Part shown: in pieces, positions 1-11,539 of the stretch
How positions within the stretch are numbered: the stretch's first letter is position 1
Layout of the letters: the number at the start of each line of letters is the position of its first letter
Assembly: GCA_019055375.1 (NCBI GenBank)
Contig: JAHQIW010000643.1
Span: 1-64,000, forward strand
Reading direction: 5' to 3'
Length of the DNA: 64,000 nucleotides
Source: Parelaphostrongylus tenuis
Lineage: Eukaryota > Nematoda > Chromadorea > Rhabditida > Metastrongylidae
Program-made: the position numbers and the translations under genes
Notes under the pieces: generated by a model
Database searches by the model: none
What the model saw: only the letters and a program-made list of their open reading frames with translations
What the model was told of the DNA's origin: nothing

Positions 1-224
1 TTGAGCGCTTTCGAAACGCTTCCCCATGAGCCAAATAGACGGACCTCGCCGTTTTCGTCCATCTAAATACACGTCAAATAACAGTAACATTACGATAGAT
101 GTGCTTGTCTTCAAAAGGTTTTCAAAACAACAATGGAATGTTCGAAATACAGTCAGAAAACAGTCTATCTCTTCCAAATATGGTTTATCAATTTAACATC
201 AACACAGTCGACTAATTATCGGGT

Positions 225-775
225 TGTCCCATAATTTCTTTCGTCTGTCAAAACTTCTGCTTATTTAGTTTTTATCTATCTCAAAAATTCAGGTGTCCAA
301 CATTGAACTCACTACAATGATCAGTGACATATGGCCATTTGCTGGATTAGATGCCTTCCTCAGAAAGTTGAGCCTTGCTATCAAAGAAGTGGGTGAGGCC
401 ACTTTTGAATTGGTTGCACTTTTTGACTAATTTCTTCTGTAGGCGCTGCTTCAGAGCGCGGAAGAGATGATAATCCGATGAAGCGATATAAGAGCTACGG
501 TGAAGGTGGGTACCGTGTTCCAGCCTAGTTTATCCAAAACGTGGCGAGTCGGCTTTGCGGTCTGTTGGATCGAGCGTCAAATGGATAAGCGCGACTCCGA
601 GACGTTTAGGATGCATCTCTCGTACTAGTGCAGCCATCATCCAAATTGGTTCCCCGTAGACGTCGCAGCAGCTCCCAGAACAGCATGTCCAGCCACTTCC
701 AGCAAATGGAAAGCATAATCCTAGAGTGTGCGAACTAGGCTTTACTTGAGCTGTTGATCTAGCTGCCAACATACT
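225..775 (-). mobile_element. mariner-type transposase remnant (C-terminal part)
   Basis: The minus strand reads in pieces as the catalytic C-terminal part of a mariner (DD34D) transposase. A segment beginning MLFWELL at about 690 is followed, after frame changes, by RPQSRLATFW and PRSEAAPTEE. The same order (MLFWKLL, then [17 protein letters not shown]) occurs in the better preserved plus-strand copy at 48.48-48.95 kb, so the two are related. The left end near 222 (GGGTTGTCCCATAATTTC) resembles a mariner terminal inverted repeat. Stops and frameshifts show that it is dead. I did not find a matching repeat at the right end, so that border is approximate. Confidence 0.6.
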
Positions 776-1204
776 GGTTCAGTGCCCTAGTATCATGCTA
801 ACATCGTAATATCCTTTCCTAGGGTGAAATAACAACACTCTCCAAGATACCACAGCTTCTTAACAATAATCCAAGTGGATATGGTAGAAAAAAAAGTAAA
901 ACAGTAGTGCAAGAGATTTTGTGCGAAAACCCCATACAAGTTTTTCTGTGGAACGCTCCTCGGCATGAAGAGCAGGACAGCCAAATGACGAAGTTTGAAA
1001 GTAAAAAGAAAGAACAAAACTCACAAAGATTTCTGTGAGTCCTGTTGCACGAGTGATAACTATCTTTTTTTCCTGCAGTAGCTCATACTGAATGGTATTT
1101 AGTAACAGTCCTTGTGAAGCAAGACAGTGAGCATTCAGAACCGAAAGTCGCACACACCTTCAAAAAAATTTGAGTTAGATACATAATCATCTTTAGATAT
1201 ATAT

Positions 1205-1335
1205 AAAGTTGCTGAGTGATACGCATAATTTTCGACATCGGTTGGGAGCTGAACACATGCTTCACCCATACCAAGGCTCCTGCCAGTACCACACCAGCGA
1301 GATCACAGCTTTGGCAGAGAGCAGAGTTTGGGGAG
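1205..1335 (-). repeat. tRNA-derived SINE, family B (degenerate)
   Basis: The minus strand carries the family-B pattern: a box-A-like start, CAGGAGCC, a GGGTGAAGCATGTGTTCAG segment resembling box B of tRNA promoters, then a tail related to GCGTATCACTCAGCA. The copy at 4.86-5.01 kb has the same tail (GCGTATCACTCAACAT). Short ORFs here on both strands are not supported as genes. Confidence 0.5.
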
Positions 1336-1620
1336 AATGGATCCAATGCTTTGGAGGTGGCGTACATCCCATGCAATGCCTGTCTATATACTTGGATTCT
1401 ACGCCAGACAGAGCTGATAACACCGGAGGAAAAGTTTGCAGAGCGGCGGTCTCAGTGGTGCAGTGACAGCACGCGTAACGGCTATGGATGAAACGCGAGC
1501 CCAACTCCAGACTAAGGTCGCACATTTCGCATATCTCTCAGCACCCTTTGACATATAATTACGACATCATGACACTGCTACACGAGTGATAAAATAGAGA
1601 ATTCCCGTGGGTTTTTAGGC

Positions 1621-2141
1621 CGCTCCATACGTTTTGACATTAGAGCAAATGACACATGATTTACTAATCAGAAGTAATTATTTGTCTATACTTGCTTCGA
1701 AATGGAGTTTTTGAGGGATCAAACTCGCTTGCTACTCATGCACGAATGGCGCATAGAGGGAAATGCTAGTGAAGCGGCGCGCCAGATCAATGGAGCTTCC
1801 TGTGGACGGCGCGAACGCGACTGATCTTCCACAGTGTTCACTTCACCTTTGAAATTCACGAACTAATTACACGTCATCCTTTCTGTAACCGTATCATCGC
1901 TCCAAATTCCAGTATTCTTGGACGCCTCTCCAACAGCGTTTTCCCCTATGCGCCGTTCATGTATGAGTGACAAGCGAATTTGTTCCCACGACAACTCCAT
2001 CTTTAGCTAGTACAGACAAACTGCATAAAGAAATGTTCGCAAGAAAATGCACACTTGAACGATACCAAAATCATGCAGCTCTGATTACTTCTGGTTGACA
2101 AATTTGATGCTTATTGCTTAAGTGCCAAAATTTATGGAACG
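1621..2141. mobile_element. foldback element made of two inverted mariner 5' ends
   Basis: The ends are inverted copies: CGCTCCATACGTTTTGACAT at the left, and CGTTCCATAAATTTTGGCAC on the minus strand at the right. Both arms contain the start of a mariner-type transposase helix-turn-helix. On the plus strand from 1702 it reads MEFLRDQTRLLLMHEWRIEG; on the minus strand from about 2001 it reads MELSWEQIRLSLIHERRIGE. The element is therefore a palindrome of two diverged 5' halves with no catalytic domain. Related single ends occur at 9.19 kb and 37.17 kb. Confidence 0.7.
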
Positions 2142-2149
2142 ATGTAATA

Positions 2150-4040
2150 AAGGATTATCTTTCGACCAGCGATGAATTACCTGGCAAACTCATGGAAGTA
2201 ATTCCATAACGACTTTTCGACTAGTTTCACTTGAACACTGGGCGAATGGAGAATGGCAAATCCCTTCGGTCGCAGTATGATGTTGATATCTAACCGGTCC
2301 TCATAATACCTCAGTTGTAGCTTACCAGCAGGTCCTAGAGAACAATGGTAGATCGGAAAAGCATGGATTAGCACTCCATTTTACTACAAAGCTTAGGTAC
2401 TCAATGCAAAAAGAAAGACGAAGAAGTAGGGTTGAATCTAAAAGAAAGATACGAAAAAATCCAAACAAGAAGCACCATGGCTGGCACTTTATACAGCATT
2501 CATTTGGTACTCGCCAATTATTTACTAGCGGACCCATTCCATATGGAGACTTTTCCGGATGTTAAACGGTCAAATGCAGCGGATATATTCGAGCAGCGGT
2601 ACCCTATTGATTAAGAGTCCCAGATCTCCATCCACAAGCTCGAATCGAGCAGTAAATCGAAGCCAGCAAAGCATCCTGCTGGTTACTGTAGTCTGAAGGA
2701 GTTCAGGAACTTACACCACCAGCGGTGTCAAGTTCATCGCAACACTCTTGGGTTACTTGGGCTACTCGACGAATAACAGTACCACATGAGTGATGCAGGT
2801 GAGATCGACGTCAATAGTTGACAGTCGACCCAAGTGTTCAAAATACTGCTACAACACAAAAACCTCTAGCCTAACCTAGTGATTTATCCCAACAGCATCC
2901 ACGACTTTAAAATTTATCTTCGCATGCTACAGAGAAACTCTTCAGCTTCAAGATCTACCATTATAAAAAACTAGAAAGGAATAATTCGAAAAAAACGAAC
3001 TTATTCCTTTCGAGACCATGGACCCAACCCGCTCCGTCTCTAACTCCTAGCTCTTGCGTTCAACAATGGCGTATAACAGTGGAGTGTACTGTGCCTAACA
3101 ATAGCGTCCAACCGCAGCGTACTTATTGTTTTGCTGCTGAAGTTAGACGCCCCCCGCTCTAGTTAGGCGCAACACGCTGGGCTTTAGAGAAGCGAAGGGT
3201 TGGTTCTATGGTCCCGAACGGGTTGACTTTCAAACTTTGATTACACCTAATAAGATTACCTCAACTGATTTCCTATCAGTTATACTAGGCTAAAGGTATA
3301 AACACTGACCAGTAAAAAGTAAGAAGAAAAAGCCGAGATAAACGATAAGGTGAAGAAATCAGACAATTCAAAGCAAATATCACCTGAAAAGAACTCGATA
3401 AAGTCCTCGGAGGCGTTAAAGAATGTACAAAGCCGATTTATTTGTGTTTCACAGTTTGGAAGCATTGTAGAGTCTAAACGATCTTGCAGATAAGAGATTA
3501 TTTTCACCATAGGAATCGCTCCAAAAGTGTTATTCGAAAACGTAAAAAGAAGGAAAAGGAAGAAAAGCAGAGGTAGAAAGGTTATTTGCACTTTAATACT
3601 ATAAAAAGCCAAACACTATAGAAAAATAGTTTGGTCTACTTAAATCTTGCAAAAAATTCGAGCTCAACATTGAGATTTCCCTTACTTATGGCCTGCTTTT
3701 GTTGTTCTATCATTACAACAACTATTCATATTAATTAGTCCTAGATAGTACTGATAACACTCAGAACCAATCAATTCCCAGCCTCTACATGTCAAATAAT
3801 TCAAAATTTTTCAATTACAAACAGATTCGAAGTTGTTAATAGTGATATTTATTGAATAAAAACGGAGTTCTTCTCCAGTATTCGAGAACAAATGAATATT
3901 CAACCCTATTGGCTGGACAAAAGCTTTTCATAGCCATTCGAGAGCTTTAACCTCTGGCTGGAGCCGCAGTAGGCGGTTTCTGAATTCACTCTTATAGAAC
4001 GCCGTAAAATTCAAAATAGAATTATGTTCCCCACGATCAT
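2150..4040. other. no supported gene
   Basis: I see only short ORFs without splice support or recognisable motifs. The longest is a minus-strand ORF at 3280-3612 with hydrophobic stretches. It could be chance in AT-rich DNA. Confidence 0.4.
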
Positions 4041-4049
4041 GCATTCTTA

Positions 4050-4745
4050 TCGTTCATATTTCGCTGGATAAAACTTCTTCCTTAGAAAACCGTAGTATTT
4101 CGACAGGACAAGCATTGAAGAACTCAAACATGTGTTTTCTTTTTGGAAGCGCTTTTTCTGATAGCGCTTTAGGACAAAGAAAACATTTATATTTTAGACT
4201 TGGCCGGACATAGTTCTTTCTTTACACTATTAGTAAACTCGATAGCGTAAGTTTCGGTGCTTCCAGTGCTGTGCTTATTTTCCCGAAAGAGCATTTTACT
4301 GTAGTGTAACAAGGAAAATATGATCGAGTTCCGTATATCGGAGCGAGTGTTCACGGGCTATTCTACGGGACTGGGAGAGAGGTGATCGATCGCTATCCCA
4401 ACGCGTTAGACACATGGGGTGTAACTTGTTATTCAATTGGGAATCTTCTCTTCTCTTTGAGAGAAACTCCCCATGAAACGATTAACTCAGATACAACGAG
4501 ATTTCCTCTACACGTCCATATGCTTTTCGTGCTTCCAGCGTGTTATGCACATGGTAAAAAAGAAGGCAAGCTGCAGGTGTGAAACTTTATTTTACTTTGT
4601 ATGATACAGCGTTACAGAAGGGTTTTTTGAAAAAACGACCACGTGGCGTTCTAGCTGAATATTTAAGCTTTCGCATGATTACTAACACTCCTATGAAAAG
4701 TTCCCGTCCAGCAAATGAAGTCGGTTTTTCATTTTTCGCCTCATA
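4050..4745. mobile_element. TIR element, family D (copy 1)
   Basis: The right 150 bp aligns with the right end of the element at 7.21-7.68 kb; both contain TTACTAACACTC followed by TATGAAAAGTTCC. The middle also aligns (CTTTCTTTACACTATTAG against CTTTCTTTGGACTATTGG). The right end read on the minus strand, CCATTATGAGGCG, matches the left end of the other copy (TTATGAGGGG). The left border here is poorly defined. I see no transposase, so it is probably a non-autonomous MITE. Confidence 0.5.
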
Positions 4746-4854
4746 ATGGACAAAAGGCGAAAGATCTCTTCTCGAAAGAATTGATTTCACTTTCACTCAA
4801 GAAGAAATCTTTCATTTGACCTCTCTCAGCAGTGGTATGATGCTGTAGCTATCT

Positions 4855-5015
4855 ATCCAGTAATGTTGAGTGATACGCAAAGATTTGAATCATAGGCGGG
4901 TGCTGAACCCACATTTCACCCGTTCCAGGAGCGTGTGTTAACCACGGTACTGCCCTGACAATTTTCACCACTCTCTCCCAAAGGGTGGAACAAGAAGGGT
5001 TCAACTCCTGCCCAG
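4855..5015 (-). repeat. tRNA-derived SINE, family B
   Basis: On the minus strand this reads CAGGGCAGTACCGTGGTTAA, then CTCCTGGAACGGGTGAAATG, GGGTTCAGCACCC (box-B-like T-arm) and a tail ending GTATCACTCAACAT. The order matches other family-B copies. It lacks a plausible anticodon arm, so it is not a working tRNA gene. Confidence 0.6.
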
Positions 5016-5244
5016 GATCGATAATTTTTCATACGACTCAGTTTAACTCGATAAACCCCATTAAGTTTTCCCTTTGGACACTAAGACCATAAAAAACTAA
5101 CCTACTCTTACAGGAAATTTATCTTCAATAAAACCACTCAGCCGGTTTCCGGTTGTCTTCTCTCTTGGCGTCGGCCTATAGAGAACGGTCTCGTTCGTTG
5201 ATGGGATCATGATTAAGACGAGGATGCCTAGGATATAGGTAGGT

Positions 5245-5445
5245 GATTTGTCAATTTATATTTACGTAGAATGCTGGTCGGTTTCTCTTTATAATAATCT
5301 CGGAGGAATGGAAGATGGGGCGTTTTGTGAGGTGTTAGTTGACTGACTGCAGGAGAATGCCGCGCGAGAGGGTTGTAGCAGCACCTTGCTTCTTGAGTGC
5401 CACCAACACTAACCACCCCACCCCCCCCCCCCCCATATTTCAGGA
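5245..5445 (-). repeat. tRNA-derived SINE, family C (partial, inverted)
   Basis: Minus-strand order AAGAAGCAAGGTGCTG, CTCCTGCAGTC, CCTCCGAGATTA, CCAGCATTCTACG matches the plus-strand family-C copy at 6.26 kb. The copy abuts a run of about 14 C residues at 5417-5435. Confidence 0.55.
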
Positions 5446-5559
5446 AGGTTGCCAATAGGAAAGAAGCGAAATAACAGAGATGAGAAAAGTTAGCTGCGGA
5501 AGTGTCAACTATGCGATAGTTTGCAAAACACCACAGTCCCTAGTTGGAGGAAGGGGAGC

Positions 5560-5900
5560 ACGATGGTTATTGATGCAGTGTATGAGTAAGCAACGCGATA
5601 ATCAAGGCTCTGGTTCAATCTCGCCCTCCCACACTCTCTTGCAGTCGATCAATGAGCTCCTCAAAGGAAACACCATAGCTCGGCCATCTCCAACATTCCT
5701 ACGAGAATCGCTTTGGTCAGCATTCCATGAGCTTCATAGAAGGAGCGAAATCCTCAAGCAGTCAAGCAGTAGCAACACACGAAATGTTCGAAGACGTTTA
5801 CGAAGGAACGAAGCGGATCGAAGAAGTGCTGGGAGGCGCATAGTAAATGAGATGTCGCGTAACAGAAAATAAATACCAATAGCATCACTGAGAAGAATGC
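5560..5900 (+). repeat. tRNA-derived SINE, family C
   Basis: Contains the box-B-like GGTTCAATCTCGCC, then CACTCTCTTGCAGTC, ATCGCTTTGGTCAGCATTCC, and ACACGAAATGTTCGAAGACG. All are shared in order with copies at 6.25 and 8.01 kb. An ORF of 130 codons (5480-5872) crosses it but lies in repeat sequence, so I do not call it a gene. Confidence 0.6.
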
Positions 5901-6189
5901 AATGTCAAGTGATCATTTCACTTGACTTAGATTGATACTTCTTCGGCGATGACTGCTAAAAGTCGCAGAGGCTGAGCTGCGGAGAATGTGGTAGTGATGA
6001 GGCGTAAGAGAACGTCAGAAGTTAGGTATACCACCGCTATGCCATATTAATCCTCTTCAAAGGATTGAAATATTCTATCACACTATACTAAATTTTTACG
6101 TGAGGTCTCAAAGTAGTCGATTGGAAAGTGTTGTAACAATTTTAACCGCAGTTCTTCCTCATCGTGGCAAATCAAAATCAAAAGAGGAT

Positions 6190-7055
6190 AGGGTGCCTCA
6201 GGGTGCTATCATATGATTATTGCAAATTTTTACTATAAAAGCTAATCGATAGGGAGTGCCGGATAAGTGGCTAATGATACAGGCTATCAAGAAGCAAGGT
6301 GCTGGTTCGATCTGCTCCCCCAGCACTCTTGCAATCAAACAACGAGCGCCTTGAGGTGCGAACCAGCGCTTGCCTACCTCCAAGACTACGAGGGGAATCG
6401 CTTCGACCAGCATCCTACAAAATTCATAAAGAAAGCGAACCTTAAACAGCAGTCGAAACGTGAAATGTTCGAAGAGCTTTCTGGAGGGCGAATGGCAGAA
6501 AACGGACCGAATCCACGAAACGCTGGAATTAGCCGCACGACAGAAATTCGAGGTCAAACCGTGTAGCGAAACAGACAAGAGACTGAAAAATAGAAAATAA
6601 ATAGATAGAAAAGTACGGCACATCTAAAATTTATTCCTTAAGGGAACACTGTTTCTGAGGAACTATGGTGACAAAGATCAGATAAGGTGGCATCTCGTTT
6701 CATTAAAACCTTACAAAAATAATCAAATCTTCAACAAAAAAGAAGGCCGACCACCGCCCTCAGATTTTCCGAGTGTAAAAAAAAAAGAAAAAAAACAAGG
6801 AAAGAAAAAAGACGAAAGGGGAAGGAGCGAGCAACTAGGCGTAGGCGAGGAAGCATTGTCTGCAACGCACAGAACAGCGCTAGAAAATCACGACCCACGC
6901 AATTGCCTAAATAGGGAACGGAGCACGGTTGTTGTAGTGAGTAAGACGGCCGCCTCTAGAGAGGTAGCGATGGGTTCGAATCCCAACCGAGGTTTCTCTG
7001 AGTGTGGTTGTCATTCATATTGTGTCCTACTATTGAAGGGTAATAAGCAGTAAAT
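6190..7055 (+). repeat. composite tRNA-like element, copy 1
   Basis: This unit of about 860 bp starts with a family-C SINE (box-B-like GGTTCGATCTG, then GACTACGAGGGGAATCGCTT). It continues through an A-rich tract near 6775-6810 and ends with a second tRNA-like domain at 6930-7000 containing GGTTCGAATCCCAACCGAGG. The whole series recurs in the same order and orientation at 7.99-8.83 kb. The unit therefore has a tRNA-like module at each end. I infer that it transposes or was duplicated as one unit. Confidence 0.65.
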
Positions 7056-7211
7056 GGAAGTTAGACGCCGTGATTTTATCGTTTGGCTTCAGCCTAATTG
7101 GGGTTTGATGCAGCTATGTGATTCCTGGATCATTCCAGTTGATTGGTGAACGCACATAGCCCCCATCACGGCATACTGGGCGGATCCCAACACTTCGTGG
7201 CTTCTATTCGG

Positions 7212-7678
7212 TTATGAGGGGATAAATGGCAAACCGACCTCATTCGCTGGACACGAACGTTTCATCAAAAGTGTCAGTGATCATTCAAAAACTGAGAGTT
7301 CTGGCTATAACCCTACGAGGTCGAGTTTTTGAATGAGCCATTTTCGACGTTGTTACAGAGGGAGACTTCTTGCGTTACAGACGCTAAGATTTCTCGTCGG
7401 ACAGAGCTCTTTCTTTGGACTATTGGTGATCATTCGATCGCATAGTCGATTTCAATCCCGACGCTGTGCTTATCGCCTGAGACGACCGTTTCTCCGAAAC
7501 GTTACAGGTAAAATAACAGGTTTGTGTGGCTTTTACGGCGTCACAAAGGGGTGCTTGGAAAATCGACGCCATGCTGCTGTAGCATGAAATCTCGGCTTTC
7601 GGAGGGTTACTAACACTCATATGAAAAGTTCCTATCGAACGAATTCACTCAGTTTTTGATCTGTGCCCCTCAATGCCG
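7212..7678. mobile_element. TIR element, family D (copy 2)
   Basis: The left end (TTATGAGGGG ... CTCATTCGCTGGACACGAAC) and the right end read on the minus strand (ATTGAGGGGC ... GAATTCGTTCGATAGGAAC) are diverged inverted repeats of about 75 bp. No transposase is visible. The right end aligns with the element at 4.05-4.75 kb. It sits between the two copies of the composite tRNA-like repeat. Confidence 0.6.
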
Positions 7679-7989
7679 AATAGTACCGAAAAATCTCTAT
7701 AGCACCCGTTATCACGGCATGCTGTGCGAATCGCATCAGCTCCTGGATTCGACTCGTTCCGTAGAATTCCTCTTTCACAGAGTTCTTCGATCATCTGACG
7801 TGTTGATTCGGTTGCTACTAGAGAATTCCCTCATCTTCATGAATTCAGGATGATGTTGGTCGAGACCATTTGCCTTGTAATCCTGGAGGTAGTCGCGCTA
7901 AGGCGTTTCAGATGATTGAACCATGGAAAGAAACTAAAAAACTATTACGTTAGTATTTGCTACCGAAGATGATTGTTGCCCATTCTTAT

Positions 7990-8830
7990 CTTAGAAATCG
8001 AGCAGAGGGGAGCTGTGGGCCAAATGGCTAGTGATGTAGGCTATCAGGAAACAAGGAGCTGGTTCTATTCCTTCCCCCACTCCCAACATTCTTGTAATGG
8101 AATAACGAACACCTTAGGGTGCGTCTCAGCTCGATTCCCTCCAGGACTACGAGGGGAATCGCTTCCATCAGCACTCCGCGACATTCATGAAGAAGACGAA
8201 TCTCAGGCAACAGCCGAAACACGCGAAATTTCAAAGAGCTTTGTGGAGGACGAATGGAAGAAAACGGATCGAATCCAGAAGCGGCTGGGATCTGCCGCAC
8301 AATAAAAATGTGAGGCGAAACCGTATAAAAAAACAGACATTTAATAGTAAAAAAAATAAGTAAATAGAAAAGCACGAAAGATCTAAAATTCACTTCTCGA
8401 TGGAACATTTTTTAGAAGAAACTATGGTGAAAAGAGCCAATAAGGTGACATTCGCCTTTCATTAGAACTTGACAAAAATCACAAACTCCTCTAAAAAAGA
8501 GTAGACCGACCACGCCCCTTCAGATTTTTGCTAATTACAAAAAAAAAGAAAAAGAAGAGAGACAACGAGAGACAGAGAGGGAGAGAGACAGAAAAAGAAG
8601 CGACGTAGCAATTAGGCGTAGACGTGAAAGCGTTGTCTGCACCACGCACCGAGCGCTACAAAATTCACGACACGGTTGAGATGTTCAACTAGATAGCAGA
8701 GCATGGCTGGTGTAGTGCGTAACACGCAGGCTTTCAAAGAGGTAGGCTTGGGTTCGAATCCCCGCCGTGGTTCTTATGACTATGATTGTTCTTCATATCG
8801 TCTTTTGCTACAGAAGGAGAATAGAATCAT
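7990..8830 (+). repeat. composite tRNA-like element, copy 2
   Basis: This is a second direct copy of the 6.19-7.06 kb unit. It has a family-C head (GGCTAGTGATGTAGGCTATC, then GACTACGAGGGGAATCGCTT), a middle with CGACCACGCCCC, and an A-rich tract near 8540-8560. It ends in a tRNA-like module at 8700-8775 with GGTTCGAATCCCCGCCGTGG. The copies are clearly diverged, so the duplication or insertion is not recent. Confidence 0.65.
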
Positions 8831-9192
8831 AGTGCTACTGTTTTGTTTCACAGATTACAATAACCAACTGAGCTGTATATCTCCTACAATCCAATCGCTT
8901 GACTGCAGGTTATGACTAATATGTCAGGTTGAATACAAGAAAAGCAGATGACAAATAGACGCCACAGAAACGCGGAGTGTAATTCCAGAATCAACGGCTG
9001 GCGCTGGGAAGACCACGGTCGATTTTTTTAGTTCGCACGTATCTTTTATCTACAACCCGGGAACGCACCCCATAGATTCGCATCAAACCGGCCAGAGATC
9101 CTACTTCCAAGGAAGTTCATAAACTGATTTCATTAGAGAAAGTCTCAAGGAACGATTTCAACGACGAAGTCTCTTACGCTTATATAGTAGGT

Positions 9193-9757
9193 TTTCTCAT
9201 AAGTTTTGGCACTAGAGCAATAAACACCGAATTTATTTCTTAGAAGTAGTAAAATTTGCTTCACAACACTTCTCAGAGTATGCGCCATCAGCGTGAACAT
9301 ATTCTTGTTATTTTTCTGGCAGCAGATCAACACCGCACGCATAGAACTCGATATCCTTGAGAGAGAAATGTGCCAATCCATGACGCAAATGATTAAAGTC
9401 TCTAAACTCCTTCTTGCTCAGAAACTGCTTCAGCGATAGTCAGACGGCGACAAGTCAGGATTGAACGGCGGATGATCCAGCAGCTCCCAGCGCAATTCAG
9501 CCATTCCTCTCTGTCAATTCGGCGCCATGTAGTCTTGCGTTGTCTCGATGCAAGATGAGAATGCGACGACGTCGACGAGACAAGTTCCGATTGCAGCGGT
9601 CAGCTGCTCACAGTAGCACATAGCGTTGATCGTCTCTACGGCTGGCAGTAACTCCCAGTGGATCGGAATTTATTAGCGTAAACAATTTCATTTCATTCTG
9701 GTTAATAAATTTGGTGTTTATCGCTCTAGTACGAAAACTTATAAGAAGAGCTAATAA
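9193..9757 (-). mobile_element. mariner-type element with decayed catalytic domain
   Basis: The ends are inverted: CATAAGTTTTGGCACTAGAG at the left, and CTTATAAGTTTTCGTACTAG on the minus strand at the right. The minus strand gives pieces of a mariner transposase catalytic domain in order: HWELLPAVETINAMCYCEQL, ILHRDN (frame-shifted), WELLDHPPFNPDLSPSDYR. The last contains the third catalytic aspartate region. Stops and frameshifts show that it is inactive. Its terminal repeat matches the foldback at 1.62 kb and the end at 37.17 kb, so these form one family. Confidence 0.8.
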
Positions 9758-9844
9758 TCGAACCCTCACGACCTGACTTGCGAAACGCTGCAGAGAAGCA
9801 ATAAAAGATTCTAGTCACGCTCGCTTACCGTCATACAAATTGAA

Positions 9845-11015
9845 AGAAGATAAATCAGTCGTTTCACCGGTCTTCCCTTTGAAATCCGATATGCTATATC
9901 GTTGGTGAAAAACAGAACAACACTTGGTTCAGATAGGATCAGTTCTGAACACCTGAAGAACTCACGGCCACTTCTCATCAACACCCTGGCTCGGCTCTTC
10001 ACTCGCTACCTGTCAGAATGCACGTTTCCCATGCTATGGAATTCCAGCAAGACCGTGTTGTTGCTCGAAAAGGGAGACCTTCAAGACATACGCAATTATC
10101 GCGCAATCTGCTTGCTCTCCGCTGTCTATAAAGTCTTCACTCGAATCATCCTGTACAGTATCGACAGAGCACTGGACGAAGTGCAGCCATGTGAAGAAGC
10201 AGGGTTCTGAAAAGGATTTAGTGCAATAGACCACATCCACACGATCACAAGACTCGTTGAAGTTTTACGAGAGCACAAGATACCACTCTGTCTCACTTCC
10301 ATCGATATGAAAAAAATCTTTGCTTCAAAGGAAACAGAAGTGGTTATAGAGGCTCTGGATAACAACGGGGTCCTTACTTGGTACATCACGATACTTTGTG
10401 AGCTATACAAAGATTTAACGACCAAAATCTCGCCATTCTACAACAATATTACCATTGACGTAAGAACAGGGGCTCTACAAGGCGATGCAATTCCGCCAAA
10501 ATTCTTCACTGCCACCCTCCAAAACGTCATGCGATTATAGAATGGGACGACATGTGAGTGAAAGTCGACGGTGGACAACTAAACCATCTTCGCTTTGATG
10601 ACGATATAGTCCTCATAACATCAAGCATCAGCCAAGCACAACAAATGTTGACCAATTTCGACAACACCTGTGGAAAATTGACTTTCAACTAAATCTGACA
10701 AAAACGATGTTCCTGAGGAACGAATGGGCCTCGAATGCCCCTTTTACATCTACACTCAACGGAACAATCATTTCCGAATGATCCATTTATGTCTATATAG
10801 GTCGTGAAACCAACAATGATGAATGACTTAGCTCCAGAGTTGAGCAGGAGCAAACGAGCGCCTTGGGAAATGTTCAAGTGCATCGAGGATGCAGTGTGGA
10901 GGACCAAGAACATCCGACTCCGTGCCCACCTTGTCGACTCGGCGATTATCCCTGCCTAACGTATACATCAAAAACCTGGTCGCTACTTAAGCAGGATGAA
11001 TGATCACTTGGCGTT
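9845..11015 (+). mobile_element. RTE-clade non-LTR retrotransposon fragment (reverse transcriptase)
   Basis: The plus strand reads as an RTE-type reverse transcriptase with several stops and frameshifts. In order I see KNRTTLGSDRISSEHLKN, GDLQDIRNYRAICLLSAVYK, AIDHIHTITRLVEVLREHK, GALQGDAIPPKFFTATLQNV, and HLRFDDDIVLIT. The last is the FADD catalytic motif with Ala changed to Asp. It ends in the C-terminal region (LRAHL-like, then TYTSKTWSLLKQDE). The APE endonuclease part and the true 3' end are missing. The related minus-strand copy at 14.46-16.46 kb allows frame correction by comparison. Confidence 0.9.
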
Positions 11016-11154
11016 TATGCTGCGTTTCCAGTGAGATACGTACGTTTGGGCGTTACAGAACGTGTCGCCAGTACTGCAATGCAAGCCCAGTAATGGGGCC
11101 CGCAAGAACGCTGCTGGAGGTATTTCCACAGCAGATCTCTGAAACGCTCCAAGC

Positions 11155-11535
11155 GTTCTGTCATCACCTGTACCACCTGTCGTCACATTGATCGTCGAGT
11201 GACCCGAACGGGTACCAGCAACACTTCCATTTTTCCCCATCGCGTGCAAGAGTAGCCCAGTGGATCCTCCTCGCTCTAATTTTCGCGACTAAATCGGACC
11301 ATCTGGTCGGTGGTCTTCCTGTAGAGAGCTTGATTTCTCCGAGGAACCCAGTCGGTGACGGTTCGGTTGTCGTTGAAGTGCATCACGTGTTCGGCCCACC
11401 TTATTTTGGATATCTTGGCTTGTAGAACGGCGTCATTGATTTTCGATCTTTGACGTAGGTCGGAGCTTCGGATCCTTTCTGAAATTTACGAGATGCGGAA
11501 TACTCCTAGCATCGGTCTTTCGACTGCGCTTTCGA
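11155..11535 (-). mobile_element. RTE-clade 3' end fragment
   Basis: Minus-strand sequence encodes only the C-terminal tail of the RTE ORF, with segments such as DAVLQAKISKIRWAEHVMHF. It ends in the conserved 3' tail (ACTCGACGATCAA-type sequence) shared with copies at 14.46 and 63.22 kb. It lies head to head with the plus-strand RTE fragment just upstream. Confidence 0.8.
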
Positions 11536-11539
11536 CCCC

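Noticed and set aside
5480..5872. 130-codon ORF as a gene
   Set aside because: Most of it lies within a family-C SINE copy; no motif or splice context.
8700..8775. Functional tRNA gene
   Set aside because: Box A and B resemblance only; repeated within a composite element and unable to form a cloverleaf by eye.
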